From assembly GCF_051020985.1 (NCBI RefSeq), contig NC_135006.1, positions 17,253,501 to 17,317,500 of the forward strand: a stretch of DNA of 64,000 nucleotides, in the 5' to 3' direction. This stretch comes from Nomia melanderi (Eukaryota; Arthropoda; Insecta; Hymenoptera; Halictidae). The notes below the pieces were generated by a model. The model had not been told where the DNA came from. It worked only from the letters and a program-made list of their open reading frames with translations, and made no database searches. The position numbers were made by a program, and so were the translations under genes. Below are positions 22,400 to 33,624 of the stretch, piece by piece (position 1 is the first letter of the stretch; every line of letters begins with the position of its first letter).

Positions 22400-24081
22400 T
22401 TTCTCGATGGTATTTTGAAAATATTTTCACTCGATCGATCTGCCGTCGCGCGTGGAATATTTTCAATGTGAAAATGCCTGTACATTCGTCGGGATTTTTC
22501 GATATTCTTCGATTTCGGAAACCAGTTACGGCGTAGGAATGCGTTGCGCGGTCAACTACGCCACCAATCGTGCGTCCTTTTTCATGAACGTCACATGCTT
22601 TTCCATTGCGGATACTGTACAGCGTTGCCAAGTTTCTTAGCGTCGTTACGATCAATGATGTATCCTTCAGCGTTTCTATAACATTTTCGGTTTTTCCAGA
22701 TCTTTTATGCTTTATTGTGTATTCCCATCGTAGATATTAATGCATTTTATGGAAGAGAAAATTGGAATGTTGTATATTCTGAATGTAGATTGAAGCTGAA
22801 GACTTCTATCGCGATGCTAGACGCTTCTGTTGTATTTAAATAATGCAGTTGAAATATTTGTATTTGTAAGGTAAACAGAACTTGTTTGAACACGTTTCCG
22901 ATTAAATTTCCGTCTTACTGAAACTTTCAGGTATACGCAGTAAATATTGAGTATATATTTTGGAATAGAATCGGAAATCTAAGAATGCGTATATGTTTCT
23001 GTCGACTAGAAAAACTATTAATTTAAATAAAATCATCGATACTCTTGTGGGTACTAGGATTGTATAAAAAAGAAATCATTATGGTACGGTAAATGTAAAT
23101 ATACAATGTAAAATTTCTAGGATTACATATAAATGAGAAAACATGGCAACGCTGGGAAAAGTAACTGTGTATACCCTCAACAAATGTGTCAGGAAGGACG
23201 CTTTCATTTCTGTAGATTATTTTCTTTCTATAAAAAAAGAATTGTTTTTATTGAACGCCTTGAGGTGTTTAAATTAATGTAGGATTGGATAAAAATTGTA
23301 TCTGTTGAGAGTACTATATAATTTATAAATTAAAATACAATATGAGTAAGACGCGTAGTATGTTTTTACGAAAATTTTCTCTTTATTTCTCATCATTTTA
23401 TTAATATTACAGGTCATATTATGTTGTAAGCTTACGAGGCATTTATATTTAGTTTTATTTTATAATGACTTAACAAAACGGGAATGAACTGCATGACTCA
23501 CGAATGACGATAATGCATTTCGAGCTTATTCATTCAGAATTCTTAGAAAAGATATTTCCGTCGGTGTTTCCTTTGTTTTAACTCCATTCTTATAGTCATT
23601 ATGATCCTTAAATACTAAAAAACAATTATTTTATTTAACAACTATATAAAAAAAAATACAATTTGTACATTGCATTATTACATAAATTGCATATAATTTG
23701 TTTGCTAAATTTAATAGGTGTCGAAATATATATTGATTTATTTAGTCTACACCCATACAATACATATAATCTTTATTATTTCAATAAATAAATGACTATA
23801 GACAAATTACATGCAACATAGCTATGTACATAATATATTATGTATATATACATACATAATGCATATCATAAAAATTTGACTATTACTATTGTACAATAAA
23901 TTTACACATCCAACAAAGATGGTATTACTATGTTTGTACATTTTTAGGTAAATGTATCACTCTTGAGCACATTTAGTACAAAAAATTTGTATATATTCCA
24001 TGAACACATTTTATTATATTATTTAAATAATGGCATGTATAATTTAAATGAAAATATATTTGTTCTAAAATAAGATCTTTG
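22400..24081. other. AT-rich intergenic DNA
   Basis: No gene is supportable. 23.6-24.08 kb is very AT-rich, with many TATATA/CATAATA words, and probably contains the 3' UTR of the minus-strand kinase gene. Confidence 0.5.
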
Positions 24082-25650
24082 CTAAAAAGCGTAATAGTTG
24101 TTATTCATAAATGAATCTATGGATTCTTTTATATTAAAATTTAGTGCTCCTAAATATAAATAATATAATGATAGTTTAAATAACGACCATTGCTTTGCCA
24201 CAGAAAGTTTCCACTTTATCCATGTATTCTTGCATGATTTCAGTTGTTCTCCATAAACAGATTGTATGCAACATTTCGACATTTCCATCATTCCAAACAT
24301 TCTAGATTCTGTGTGCAAGGAATGTTCAATACAGCGTACAAGATCATTTGTTTTAAGAATTAATAACATTTGCCTATTCACTCTTTGAAGTACATCGCTA
24401 ATTTCTGGTAACAAATTTGGTATTTCACTTTGGAATTCTTGCTTTTCATGAATATCATATTTAGTTCTCTGTATGCCAGTCATAATTGCCTTCCAAGATC
24501 TACCTGATACCATACAAGCCAGCAACCCATACAAATCTGGAACACCCAATTTAGCACAATGCACTTGCATTGCATTTCTGTTGCTATCAAATATTGCTAA
24601 CCACAATTTAGAATATTCCCATCGAAATTCATTAGAAAGATCTGCATACAATCCATGATCCAAAAGAATTATTTCTGCTTCATTATTTTTCTTTCGAAGT
24701 AATATATTACCAGGATGAGGATCAGAATGCACAAAACCAGAAATAAATATCATATGACTATACAGTCGACCCAGTTTACTGCTGACTTCGTATGGATTTA
24801 AGTTATTGTCTTGAATGTATTTCAAATCATTGACCTGACCTCCCTCAACAAATTCCATTGTCAGAACACGATGCGATGAAATATCCCAATAGATTTTTGG
24901 TATTTTTAACCAATGATAATGTGAAAATATACTTTGAACTTTCTCTGCATTTTTTCCTTCTTGCATGAAATCTAATTCTTTTGGAATATTCTTTTTAGTT
25001 TCATCAACAAGCCAATCAAATTTAAAGTCAGGAAAGACTAATGATGTTATCTTTACTAAAGCTGACATACTCTTTATGTCTACATAAGAATTTGTTTTAA
25101 CAGACCGATGTTGTATTTTAACAGCAACAACATTGCCATTTTTTAATACAGCTTTATGGACTTGTGCTAAACTAGCGGTTCCTAAAGGTTTAGGGTCAAT
25201 ACTTTCAAATATTTCGTATGGATCTTTCTTAAAATCTTCTTTAATCACAGTTAATACGTCTTTGAAAGATGATTGTGGTGCAGAACTATGCAATACCCGC
25301 ATAGTGGTAACATATTCTGATGGTAATAGATAATCCAATGCCCCAATATGTTGGCCCACTTTTATATAAACACCTTTATTTTCACAGCAGAGTTCTAAAA
25401 GTTTCTCTGCTCCATATTTGTGTACTCTTGATTTTAAATTCTGATATTCCGGAGTATCTTTATCTAATTTACTTCCATATAATTCATTCTGATAATGCCT
25501 GCCTATTATAAAAACAGTAGTTGCAGCACGCCCAAGTCTTACAATGCCTATAGATCCTAAATCATATTCATTAGCTCTTAGAGATGCGAATGTACGAAAA
25601 CCAATTATTCCAACTATAGCTGTTTTTAATAATCTTTTGTACTTGAACAT
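24082..25650 (-). CDS. Adck1: aarF-domain (ABC1/UbiB-type) kinase, ADCK1-like
   Basis: One uninterrupted frame of 522 residues, close to the ~530 of human ADCK1. ADCK proteins are atypical kinases of the UbiB family, and ADCK1 acts in mitochondria, affecting inner-membrane organisation and lipid/coenzyme homeostasis. The UbiB signatures are all present: KxGQ (KVGQ, 97-100), the alanine-loop equivalent GTASLAQVH (157-165), the ATP-binding lysine in VAVKIQ (K178), the catalytic HSDPHPGN (308-315) and the metal-binding DHG (331-333). The basic N-terminus followed by a short hydrophobic stretch suits mitochondrial import. The start is the first ATG, and stops precede it in frame. The whole CDS lacks introns although neighbours of similar length have many, so an old intron-loss or retrocopy origin is possible. 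The catalytic motifs look intact. Confidence 0.92.
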   Translation of the reverse strand: MFKYKRLLKTAIVGIIGFRTFASLRANEYDLGSIGIVRLGRAATTVFIIGRHYQNELYGSKLDKDTPEYQNLKSRVHKYGAEKLLELCCENKGVYIKVGQHIGALDYLLPSEYVTTMRVLHSSAPQSSFKDVLTVIKEDFKKDPYEIFESIDPKPLGTASLAQVHKAVLKNGNVVAVKIQHRSVKTNSYVDIKSMSALVKITSLVFPDFKFDWLVDETKKNIPKELDFMQEGKNAEKVQSIFSHYHWLKIPKIYWDISSHRVLTMEFVEGGQVNDLKYIQDNNLNPYEVSSKLGRLYSHMIFISGFVHSDPHPGNILLRKKNNEAEIILLDHGLYADLSNEFRWEYSKLWLAIFDSNRNAMQVHCAKLGVPDLYGLLACMVSGRSWKAIMTGIQRTKYDIHEKQEFQSEIPNLLPEISDVLQRVNRQMLLILKTNDLVRCIEHSLHTESRMFGMMEMSKCCIQSVYGEQLKSCKNTWIKWKLSVAKQWSLFKLSLYYLYLGALNFNIKESIDSFMNNNYYAF

Positions 25651-26589
25651 TGTCAGTTAATTGTATATAAAATAAACAGTCTATGATTTGTATAATGAGC
25701 CTGAAATTAAACTTTATTTGAATTATTTGTAAAAATATTAAGTTATGGATGTCAATTGAATACAATCTGTCATCAAATAAACTTACCCTGAAAATATAGC
25801 TGAAATTCTTGTTTTCTTAATAACCTGTTCTTACACAACATAAAGTTAGTTAAAAACAAAAAGTTATGTAATACACTTGAGTTTTCTGATTGAAAAATTG
25901 TTCATAAACGTCAAAGGTCATGTAATAACCTAAACTATTTATATGACGAAAGTAGAGCGAAATTCTGTATTGATAATTATTTCTTATAAAATGATTTGCT
26001 TGTTCGGTTTTTCCTCTAAAAATTTCCAAATTGTTTTATCGCTTGATTTCTTATATACCAGTTTCTTTTGAAAAAGTAACATGATAACCTGTATTCACTC
26101 ATGTACTGTTATTCATTCTACACGTGGTATGCTTACAAATTTGCATAAAACACGTGTGGTTTTCCTTTACAGTCTGAATTTTGTTATTGTGACATTCCAT
26201 ATAACATGTTAAATACTAAGCAAATATATTATATATTTTTAAAATTCGTTGTTTTTTATCGAAAGGTTAAAACATTTAACACAATATTAAGTCTATTGAA
26301 TTTTATGTACAATTTTGTTGTAAAGGTGTAAATACTTAAAATTAAAAATGTACAAAAAACCTTGAAAAAAGCATATTTCTTTTATTTATCAGATGAAATA
26401 AAATGCAGAATTTTCAATAAAATGATAAAACCGGTCATTTGAGCGGTACATTTAGTGTTAAGTAACTGAATTATGGATCATAAATAATCATTAACAAAGT
26501 ATTTATTATAAAAACAGCATATATTACAAAGTTATACTTTACATCGATTTTAGATTCACTGTCATCAACTTCACATCATTGACTCTACT
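25651..26589. other. AT-rich intergenic DNA
   Basis: This lies between the 5' end of the kinase gene and the 3' end of Coq6. It has short ORFs only, with no feature recognised. Confidence 0.5.
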
Positions 26590-29500
26590 TTAACCAGATG
26601 CATGTTCCATTATGGCTCTCTGAAATAAATTATACAGAAGCAATAAATATACAATGAAAGATATTATCCAGTTTTGATTCGTATTCATTACTTGTCCTTT
26701 ACTTTTAACAATGGAACAGCATTCGTCAATTGTAACCCTAAACTTCTGGCGAGGACAACAGGAGCCGCTGTTCCTTTGTACAAGCGATGTAACGCGTCAA
26801 TAGCAAGCATTGTTGGAACATTGTATCGTTGTCGTAATGTTTCATACTTTCTCAGATACAATATATCACCTAAATATGCTCCGTTTATAGCAGCCTCCGC
26901 AAGAAGTTGAACTAATACTGTTATATCACCAAAACCCAAGTTAACACCTTGACCAGCTAATGGATGGACTCTATGTGCTGCATCCCTAAGAATTTTATTA
27001 CACATAAATTCATGTGAACAGACATCTGTAGTTAACTTATAACATTACTAAAGTGTAAATCATGATGTTGCTTCTTCACTAACCCGACCAAGGCAGTTCC
27101 TGTCTGAACATATGATACTGAATGACCGAATTGTAAAGGAAAAGCTGCACGCGATCCTTCTACAATAGCTGATACTGACGGTTGCAATTGTCTTACAATA
27201 CCCGTTTGTAACGATAAGCCTTCGAGTAATTGTTGAAGAGCTCGCATGCCACTTTCAACTATACCGTCTTTTGGATATATTTTCCATAAAGCACTGTTTA
27301 TGCTATCAACAAATTCTTCTTTTGGAACTTTCAAAAGTCTCTTCGCTTCGTCCATTGGTAGCGACCATACGAGTGAACTAAGTGAGTCCGTTAACTATAA
27401 TAAAAGTAAGAATCAATGTGACATTCAGTTACTTGTAACTAATTTATAAATAAAAATTTGTATGTGGTTTATAAAAATTACAGGAAGTAGCGCTATTGGA
27501 CCTGTTGGAAGGAATCTCTGCCATGCAACAATATTCTCTGTTGGCTGAAATAGACATAGAATTATTATAAACTTAAAAAAAAGAATGATTTTTTACACTA
27601 CAATAATTACCTCTGATAACTTGAGAGTAGCAACTACACCTAATTGATTATAATTCCAGTTTACATATTGTACACCCATGGATTGTCGTACCAGTGAATT
27701 TGAACCATCCGCTCCAATCTATAATGATTTAGAAGTGCAATATTTATTAAAAATTAATGGCAATTTAATAAGACATGATTGAATAAAGAATTAAAATCTT
27801 GTGCAACGATAATGGCAGTATTATGCCTGTAGGAAGGGGAAGAGTTAAGAGGGACTAGCAATATGTCTGGAAATAACTTCAGTTCTCTGTCAGACTTCAG
27901 TAGAAGTACTAATCGCATTTTAAACTACTTTATACTTGGCCTTGAAGAAATGCATTACTTTGTATACACTGTTCTAATATTATTATAAATATTTCGACTT
28001 TGTATTGATGCATATGTACATAATAACTATGTAATTTTATATTTATACAAACATGGTAATTTAAAATATTGTGTAAATACAATACATGAATTGTGCAACA
28101 TACCATGTACACACATTGTTTATTATGGAGAAAAATTTAAGTGCAATTATTTCCTCAAAGGATGTTGTTATCAGATATATGAATAAGTGTGTCTTGGAAG
28201 TGAAAAACGTAATGTGCAGATAAATTGTATGCACCAATCTTTAATTTTAATAGCAGAAGAAATATCGTGTAGAAGAAATATTTTGTAACAAGGAATTTCC
28301 TTAGGCTCCATACTTGTAGTAAGAAGCAGTGCAAGCTAAATATATGCCAGTTCTGTTTTATAAACACCAAGGAACATGTGTGGTTTTCTTCTGAACTGTA
28401 CAGTCAACTGAAATAGTGTTTAAGTATTTGAGTCTTGAGGCATGTAGTATACAATATGTGAATACTTTTACTTTTTATATTCTGGATAATGATAAATAAC
28501 AAGATGATGTAACTGTTTGAGTTCTCAAATATCCTTTAAAAGATTCATAAGTGGAATGTCAATCCTAAAAAAGAAACCTCTTCTAAGTAAACTCTTAAAC
28601 AACCGTATTTCCGAAAAAAATACAAATACAGCTAATGTAATGGAAACACCCTCTATTATTGTTAGTGACACTGTAAGTATAGAAAAAGCAATTAGACATT
28701 GTATAGAAAAACGTTCTTCATGTACACATAAATTTAGGAAGACTGTGAACACATTTGGATGAACGATATAGAAAATAACAGTATAAGTTCAGAAAACAGT
28801 TCTGACTCGGTCGCCTATCACATAAGAGAGAGGCAAATGACCAAAGAACAACCATGGAGTAAAGAGGAAATTATTTCAGCTCTTTCTAATCTACCAGCTG
28901 GAGAAAATGCACTTTCCGTTATTCCAACTCTATACGGTGATACATGGCGTAAAACTTTAAATGAATTTTTAAATGCTGATGGAAATAAAATGGTATTACA
29001 TGCTAAGAATATTTCTACGTCTTCATACGAATATAGGTACAGTGCTTATTACATTTATGATTGTGACAATTATACTGCACCTAATTCTATTAAGTATTAT
29101 GTTTAATGTAGACACATACAAAATCCATTATTAAATTTTGAACACGAAGCGCCCGGTAGTGTGACTGTTGCACGACTTTTAAAGAGATGGCCAAACACTT
29201 ATCTTTTGGTTTCTTGCTTTCTGGGTCATATAGAGTTGGTAAAAGCTCTGTTAGACAAAAATGTAAAACCATCAACTAGAGACAGCGACGGCAGGTATAA
29301 AATTGCATAATAAAAAGATCAAATTTAAAGATAATGATGCATTCATTTTTAGGACACCGTTGCATTTAGCAGCCTGTGCGGCTTCAGTAAAAATTTTAGA
29401 AGAGTTATTGAAGCATGGTGCAAATCCATGTGAGTGGGATTTTAATAAAAAGTATACACCCCTGCATTGTGCTGCTGCCACTGGAGATGTCTATTGTGTT

Positions 29501-32500
29501 AAATGTTTAATAAAATCAGGAGCAGATGTAAATGCCGGATTATCTGGAAAAAGTCCTCTTTACTATGCTGTTTTAAGTAATGCAAGAGATTGTGTTGAAG
29601 TTTTATTACAAGCAGGTGCTTCTCCCAACAACCCTCAGGTATCTGTATTTGTGTACATATAAAATATTATATGAAATTTACATTTGAATAGTGTTTAATC
29701 GACATTGACTACACAGGTTTATACAGAAACACCCTTACATGTAGCAGTTAGTCTGGGTTCTGTTACATGTACAACATTACTGTTAAAATATGGAGCAGAT
29801 GTGAGAGTCCAGTTTAGTTCTATGAAGTCAACACCGTTGCATTTAGCAGCGGAAGAAGGTAGTGCAGAATGCACAAAATTATTATTAGATGCTGGTGCTG
29901 TATGCGAAGTAAAAAATTCAAGAGGGCAAACACCACTGCACTTGGCAGCCTTATCTCAATCGGCAGAAACCTTAGATGTACTTATAAATGCTGGTGCAAA
30001 TGTTAATATAGAAGATAACGACGGGCGCACTCCTTTGCATGCTGCTGTTGCAAAAGCTACTAGAGGAATAGAGTTGGTCAAGATTCTATTGCAGGTTAAT
30101 TTACTGATTTAAAAAATTACATTGGGAATCTGTTATACGTTTGAAACTATATAAGTATATATACTTCTGTCTTAAAAGGCTGGTGCTTCGATCAACAAAC
30201 CAGACAAATTTGGCTATACACCTTTACATATTGCTGCATTAAACGAAAGTTCATCAACAGTGATGATGCTATTATCGAAAGGAGCAGATGTTACTGCTAG
30301 AACGAGAGGTGGTATTTCTGCATTGAGTTTTATTGTACGCAGAACACCGGATGTGTTACCACGATTTATATCGCGTTTAGACCAAGCAATTTCTTTACAC
30401 GACCACGAATTGGGAGATGTTGATTGCGAGTTAAGATTAGATTTTAGACCACTGGTACCAGGTGGTAGAGGGGAAATGGATTTAATGCTATGCCTTGCAG
30501 AAGTTGGACAAAGACATGTATTAAAACATCCATTGTGCGAAAGTTTTCTTTACTTAAAGTGGTTAAGGATTCGTAAATTTTTCTTATTAAGTTTGATATT
30601 TCATTCCATTTTTGTTGCCTTTTTTACCGCATATATTGCAGTTACATACTTTTGGAACATTGAGAAACTCAGAAAAATACTTTTCTGGCCAGTGTTGATA
30701 TTTACCATAAGTCTTGCCTGTAAGGAGTTCTTTCAAATGGCTCATGGCTTATGGTCTTATATCAAGGGATGGGAAAATTGGCTTCAATGGAGCGTTGTTT
30801 TAGTATCAATTGTAGTAATAATTATGCCAATTTATAATTGGCAACATCATGTAGCAGCACTAGGCATACTACTAATTTGGATAGAGTTAATGATGGTAGT
30901 TGGAAGATTTCCAATGTTTGGTCTTTATATACAAATGTTTACACAAGTCTCAATTAACTTTTTTAAATTCCTTGGTGCTTATATGTGCCTTATAATCGGT
31001 TTCTCTTTAGGCTTTACTGTATTACATAAAAATTATAAATCTTTTGCCAATCCTTTGGTTGGTTTATTGAAAACTATCATAATGATGTCTGGAGAATTAG
31101 AATTTGAAGATGTATATTTTGATGAAAGTGCACCAGTATTATATTCAGGTACAGCACACTTAATGCTCCTAAGTTTTGTCATTTTAGTGACAGTAATTCT
31201 GACGAATTTAATGATGGGCCTAGCAGTATCAGATATACAAGAATTACGAAGATGTGCTGGATTAGATAGATTAGTACGCAGAGCAGAGTTAGTAGCACAC
31301 TTGGAAGGTATGCTATTTTCTAAACTTTTGGATCATGCTCCAAGTAGAATTATGAAAATGTGTAGGCGGGGAGCGCTTCTTTTACGTCCACCGCATCACT
31401 GTGCGCTTCATATACGTCCAAATGATCCGCGTGAAAAACGTTTACCAAGGGAATTAATAAAGGCCACTTATCGTTTAGTAAGTGAAAGAAAAAATCGTAG
31501 TATAAATAGAAATACTTCTATGCGTAAGAGAGCAAATACAGAAACTAGTAGTTACAGATTAAGTAGACTCTACAGCACTGGTTCAGCCAGTGATAACAAT
31601 CAACAATTAAATGAATTAGTTGCCGAATTAAAAAGATGTTCATATAGTATTAGCACACACTTGGACAACTTAACTAACAAAGTAGAAGGCGTTATTAGGG
31701 ATTACAGTAACTGAGTAATATACGTGATACCTAATACATTATATTTTTTATGTACTTACCAATAACTTGGTTTTGTATTTTTTTCCATTCTGCAATTGTA
31801 TTTTTGCAGCCTCCCCTTCAGTTTTAGGCAACTTAATATTTTCAACTTTAGAGGCATAAACTATGTTTACGTTTTCTTTCTTTGCAAGTTGCTTATTTAC
31901 TGCATGTAACAACAAATCATTTTCAACTATATAAGCAATTTCTTCTGATAAATGATCTTCATTGAATTCAATCATTGCATCAGAACAGGCGTCCCACACC
32001 TATTAAAAATTTTATATTTAATGTAATGTATATAACATTATTGTAAAGTATAAAACATAAGATTTTTTAAAATACTTTTATATTCTACTTTATTCCAATT
32101 TTCTAATATACCTGCATTTTTCGTACTGGGCAATGTCTTATCGCTTCTATATGTTGCCATGCTCCTATGCTTGAAAGTAAGGTACGTGTCTGTTGATTCA
32201 AAGCAACTACACGATTAGAATATTGTTCCTGGGGTTGGTACGTAACTTTGTTGCTGCCTTCTAGTAAAAGGACCTTTCTGCATTCGAGTCTTCTATTATT
32301 GGCTAGCACAATGAAAAAGCATTACATATGATTGTGACGAATGCATAAATTTCTAAACAATGATCATTTATTACATATGACTTAAATATTAGGAAAAGAG
32401 AAGCTAACCTATTGCACAGGCAAGTGTAGTTCCAACCATACCACCGCCGACAATAACGATATCATAATTTTCTTCATTTTGCGGAATTGTGCAAAGATGT

Positions 32501-32595
32501 TTGGCTGCAATCGTTGTTGTTCCAAGAGTGGTAGATCTCGTTGGAATTTGTATTAAATTTTTATAACATGAAAAATTTTTTACGAGAGCCGCCAT
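26590..32595 (-). CDS. Coq6: Ubiquinone biosynthesis monooxygenase COQ6
   Basis: COQ6 is the mitochondrial FAD-dependent monooxygenase that hydroxylates the coenzyme Q ring at C5. Eight exons read right to left: 32595-32409, 32302-32112, 31999-31760, 27718-27611, 27544-27482, 27394-27084, 26985-26703 and 26619-26590. They total 470 residues against 468 in human. Landmarks are a mitochondrial-type N-terminus, the dinucleotide motif DIVIVGGGMVG (45-55), the GADGSNS motif right after the long intron (about 208-214), and the second FAD motif GDAAHRVHPLAGQGVNLGFG, split by an intron after ALV. The last exon is only 30 bp and restores the conserved LK-RAIMEHASG end. Intron 3 is about 4 kb and contains an entire TRPA gene on the opposite strand. 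The CDS appears intact. Confidence 0.95.
28556..28762 (+). other. Upstream ORF overlapping the TRPA start codon
   Basis: An ATG at 28556 opens a 68-codon frame (MSILKKKPLLSKLLNNRISE...) whose TGA stop at 28760-28762 overlaps the channel's ATG at 28759-28761 as ATGA. It could be a translated uORF allowing reinitiation, or part of an alternative N-terminus joined by splicing. Conservation was not testable. Confidence 0.35.
28759..31714 (+). CDS. pyx: TRPA ion channel, pyrexia-like
   Basis: TRPA channels are plasma-membrane cation channels; pyrexia responds to noxious heat in Drosophila. Five exons (28759-29036, 29112-29294, 29353-29638, 29717-30094, 30179-31714) encode about 886 residues. The N-terminal half carries around eight or nine ankyrin repeats (repeated TPLHLAA/TPLHCAA and GADVN motifs, about residues 130-440). 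Six hydrophobic segments follow, near 509-532, 540-560, 576-594, 599-617, 636-658 and 700-722, with a pore loop at about 666-685 (KTIIMMSGELEFED). After S6 the NLMMGLAVSDIQELRRCAGL and IRPNDPREKRLP stretches resemble pyrexia more than painless or TRPA1. The whole gene lies antisense inside intron 3 of Coq6. The assignment to pyrexia rather than another insect TRPA is by recalled similarity only. Confidence 0.85.
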
Positions 32596-33624
32596 TTTTC
32601 ACATTTCATACTAAAAATTATATATACGTAAATATACAATTTCAAAAGATAAATATGATACTGTTCACTATACATTCATTTTGCAGTAAACAATAAGAAT
32701 TTCTTACATCGCTGTTGGGTATCAAATACTTTGATCAGTTGAAATAAATCTTCTATTTTTATTGACGTATGTTTTTTTCTTACACTTAATTATTGCAAAA
32801 ATACCTTGCCCCTGTTTAATTTAAACGATACACAATATAACCCCTTCCTTAAAATAGGAGAATGACAGTAAAACTTCGACGTGCACGAGTAGTACAACAA
32901 TGTTTTACATGAAACGCAAATACATTGACGTGATTATCAAACAATATATCTTATTAAATGCTTTTGTTTGATTATTAACAGTAGTTTCATTATTGACATA
33001 TTCAAGTGCTTAATAAATGCTACATTTATTTAAATATCGAATTCAACATTATTCGAGATGATATATACTTGATAGTCATTATGTATAAAGATTATTTACG
33101 TGTTTTGAATGAACACGTGTTTACATGTATAAATATGCGTAATAATAATTTACGAACAAATGGAAATATCAATATTTATTTTACTAACAATTTGTAAATA
33201 ATTAAAATGATAACATTCTTTTATATTGACGATACTTATGATTTGCCATGGTGATGAACACAGCAGCAAGATTACATTGATCTTTTCTAAATGTGTTCTC
33301 GCATGGTGATAATAACTTTAAATAAATCCGATTTTGGTGAATTTTCGATAGATTTGAAGAAAATCGTAGATAACGATAATAAATTGAAGGCGTAAATTAC
33401 ATTGTTATTTATATAAATCAGTTTTTAATATTTCTGATAATAATATAATAAACGTACGGCGTCCGATAAAAACAACCGGTAAGTATCAATGCCATTATTT
33501 CGTCATAAACGCCATTACATTGTTATAAATGTGATATAACATTGTAAGTATTTGTTCGGGAAGAATATTTTAATATAAGTGAATGTCTCCCTTTCCTTAA
33601 AATTTGTTTATTTTTTAATAGGCA
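32596..33624. promoter_or_regulatory. Divergent intergenic region, Coq6 / FAM161
   Basis: About 1 kb separates the start codons of the minus-strand Coq6 and the plus-strand FAM161, so both promoters should lie here. A splice-like AG (TTTTTTAATAG) at 33621 directly before the FAM161 ATG suggests an upstream non-coding exon. No core motif was identified with certainty. Confidence 0.45.
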
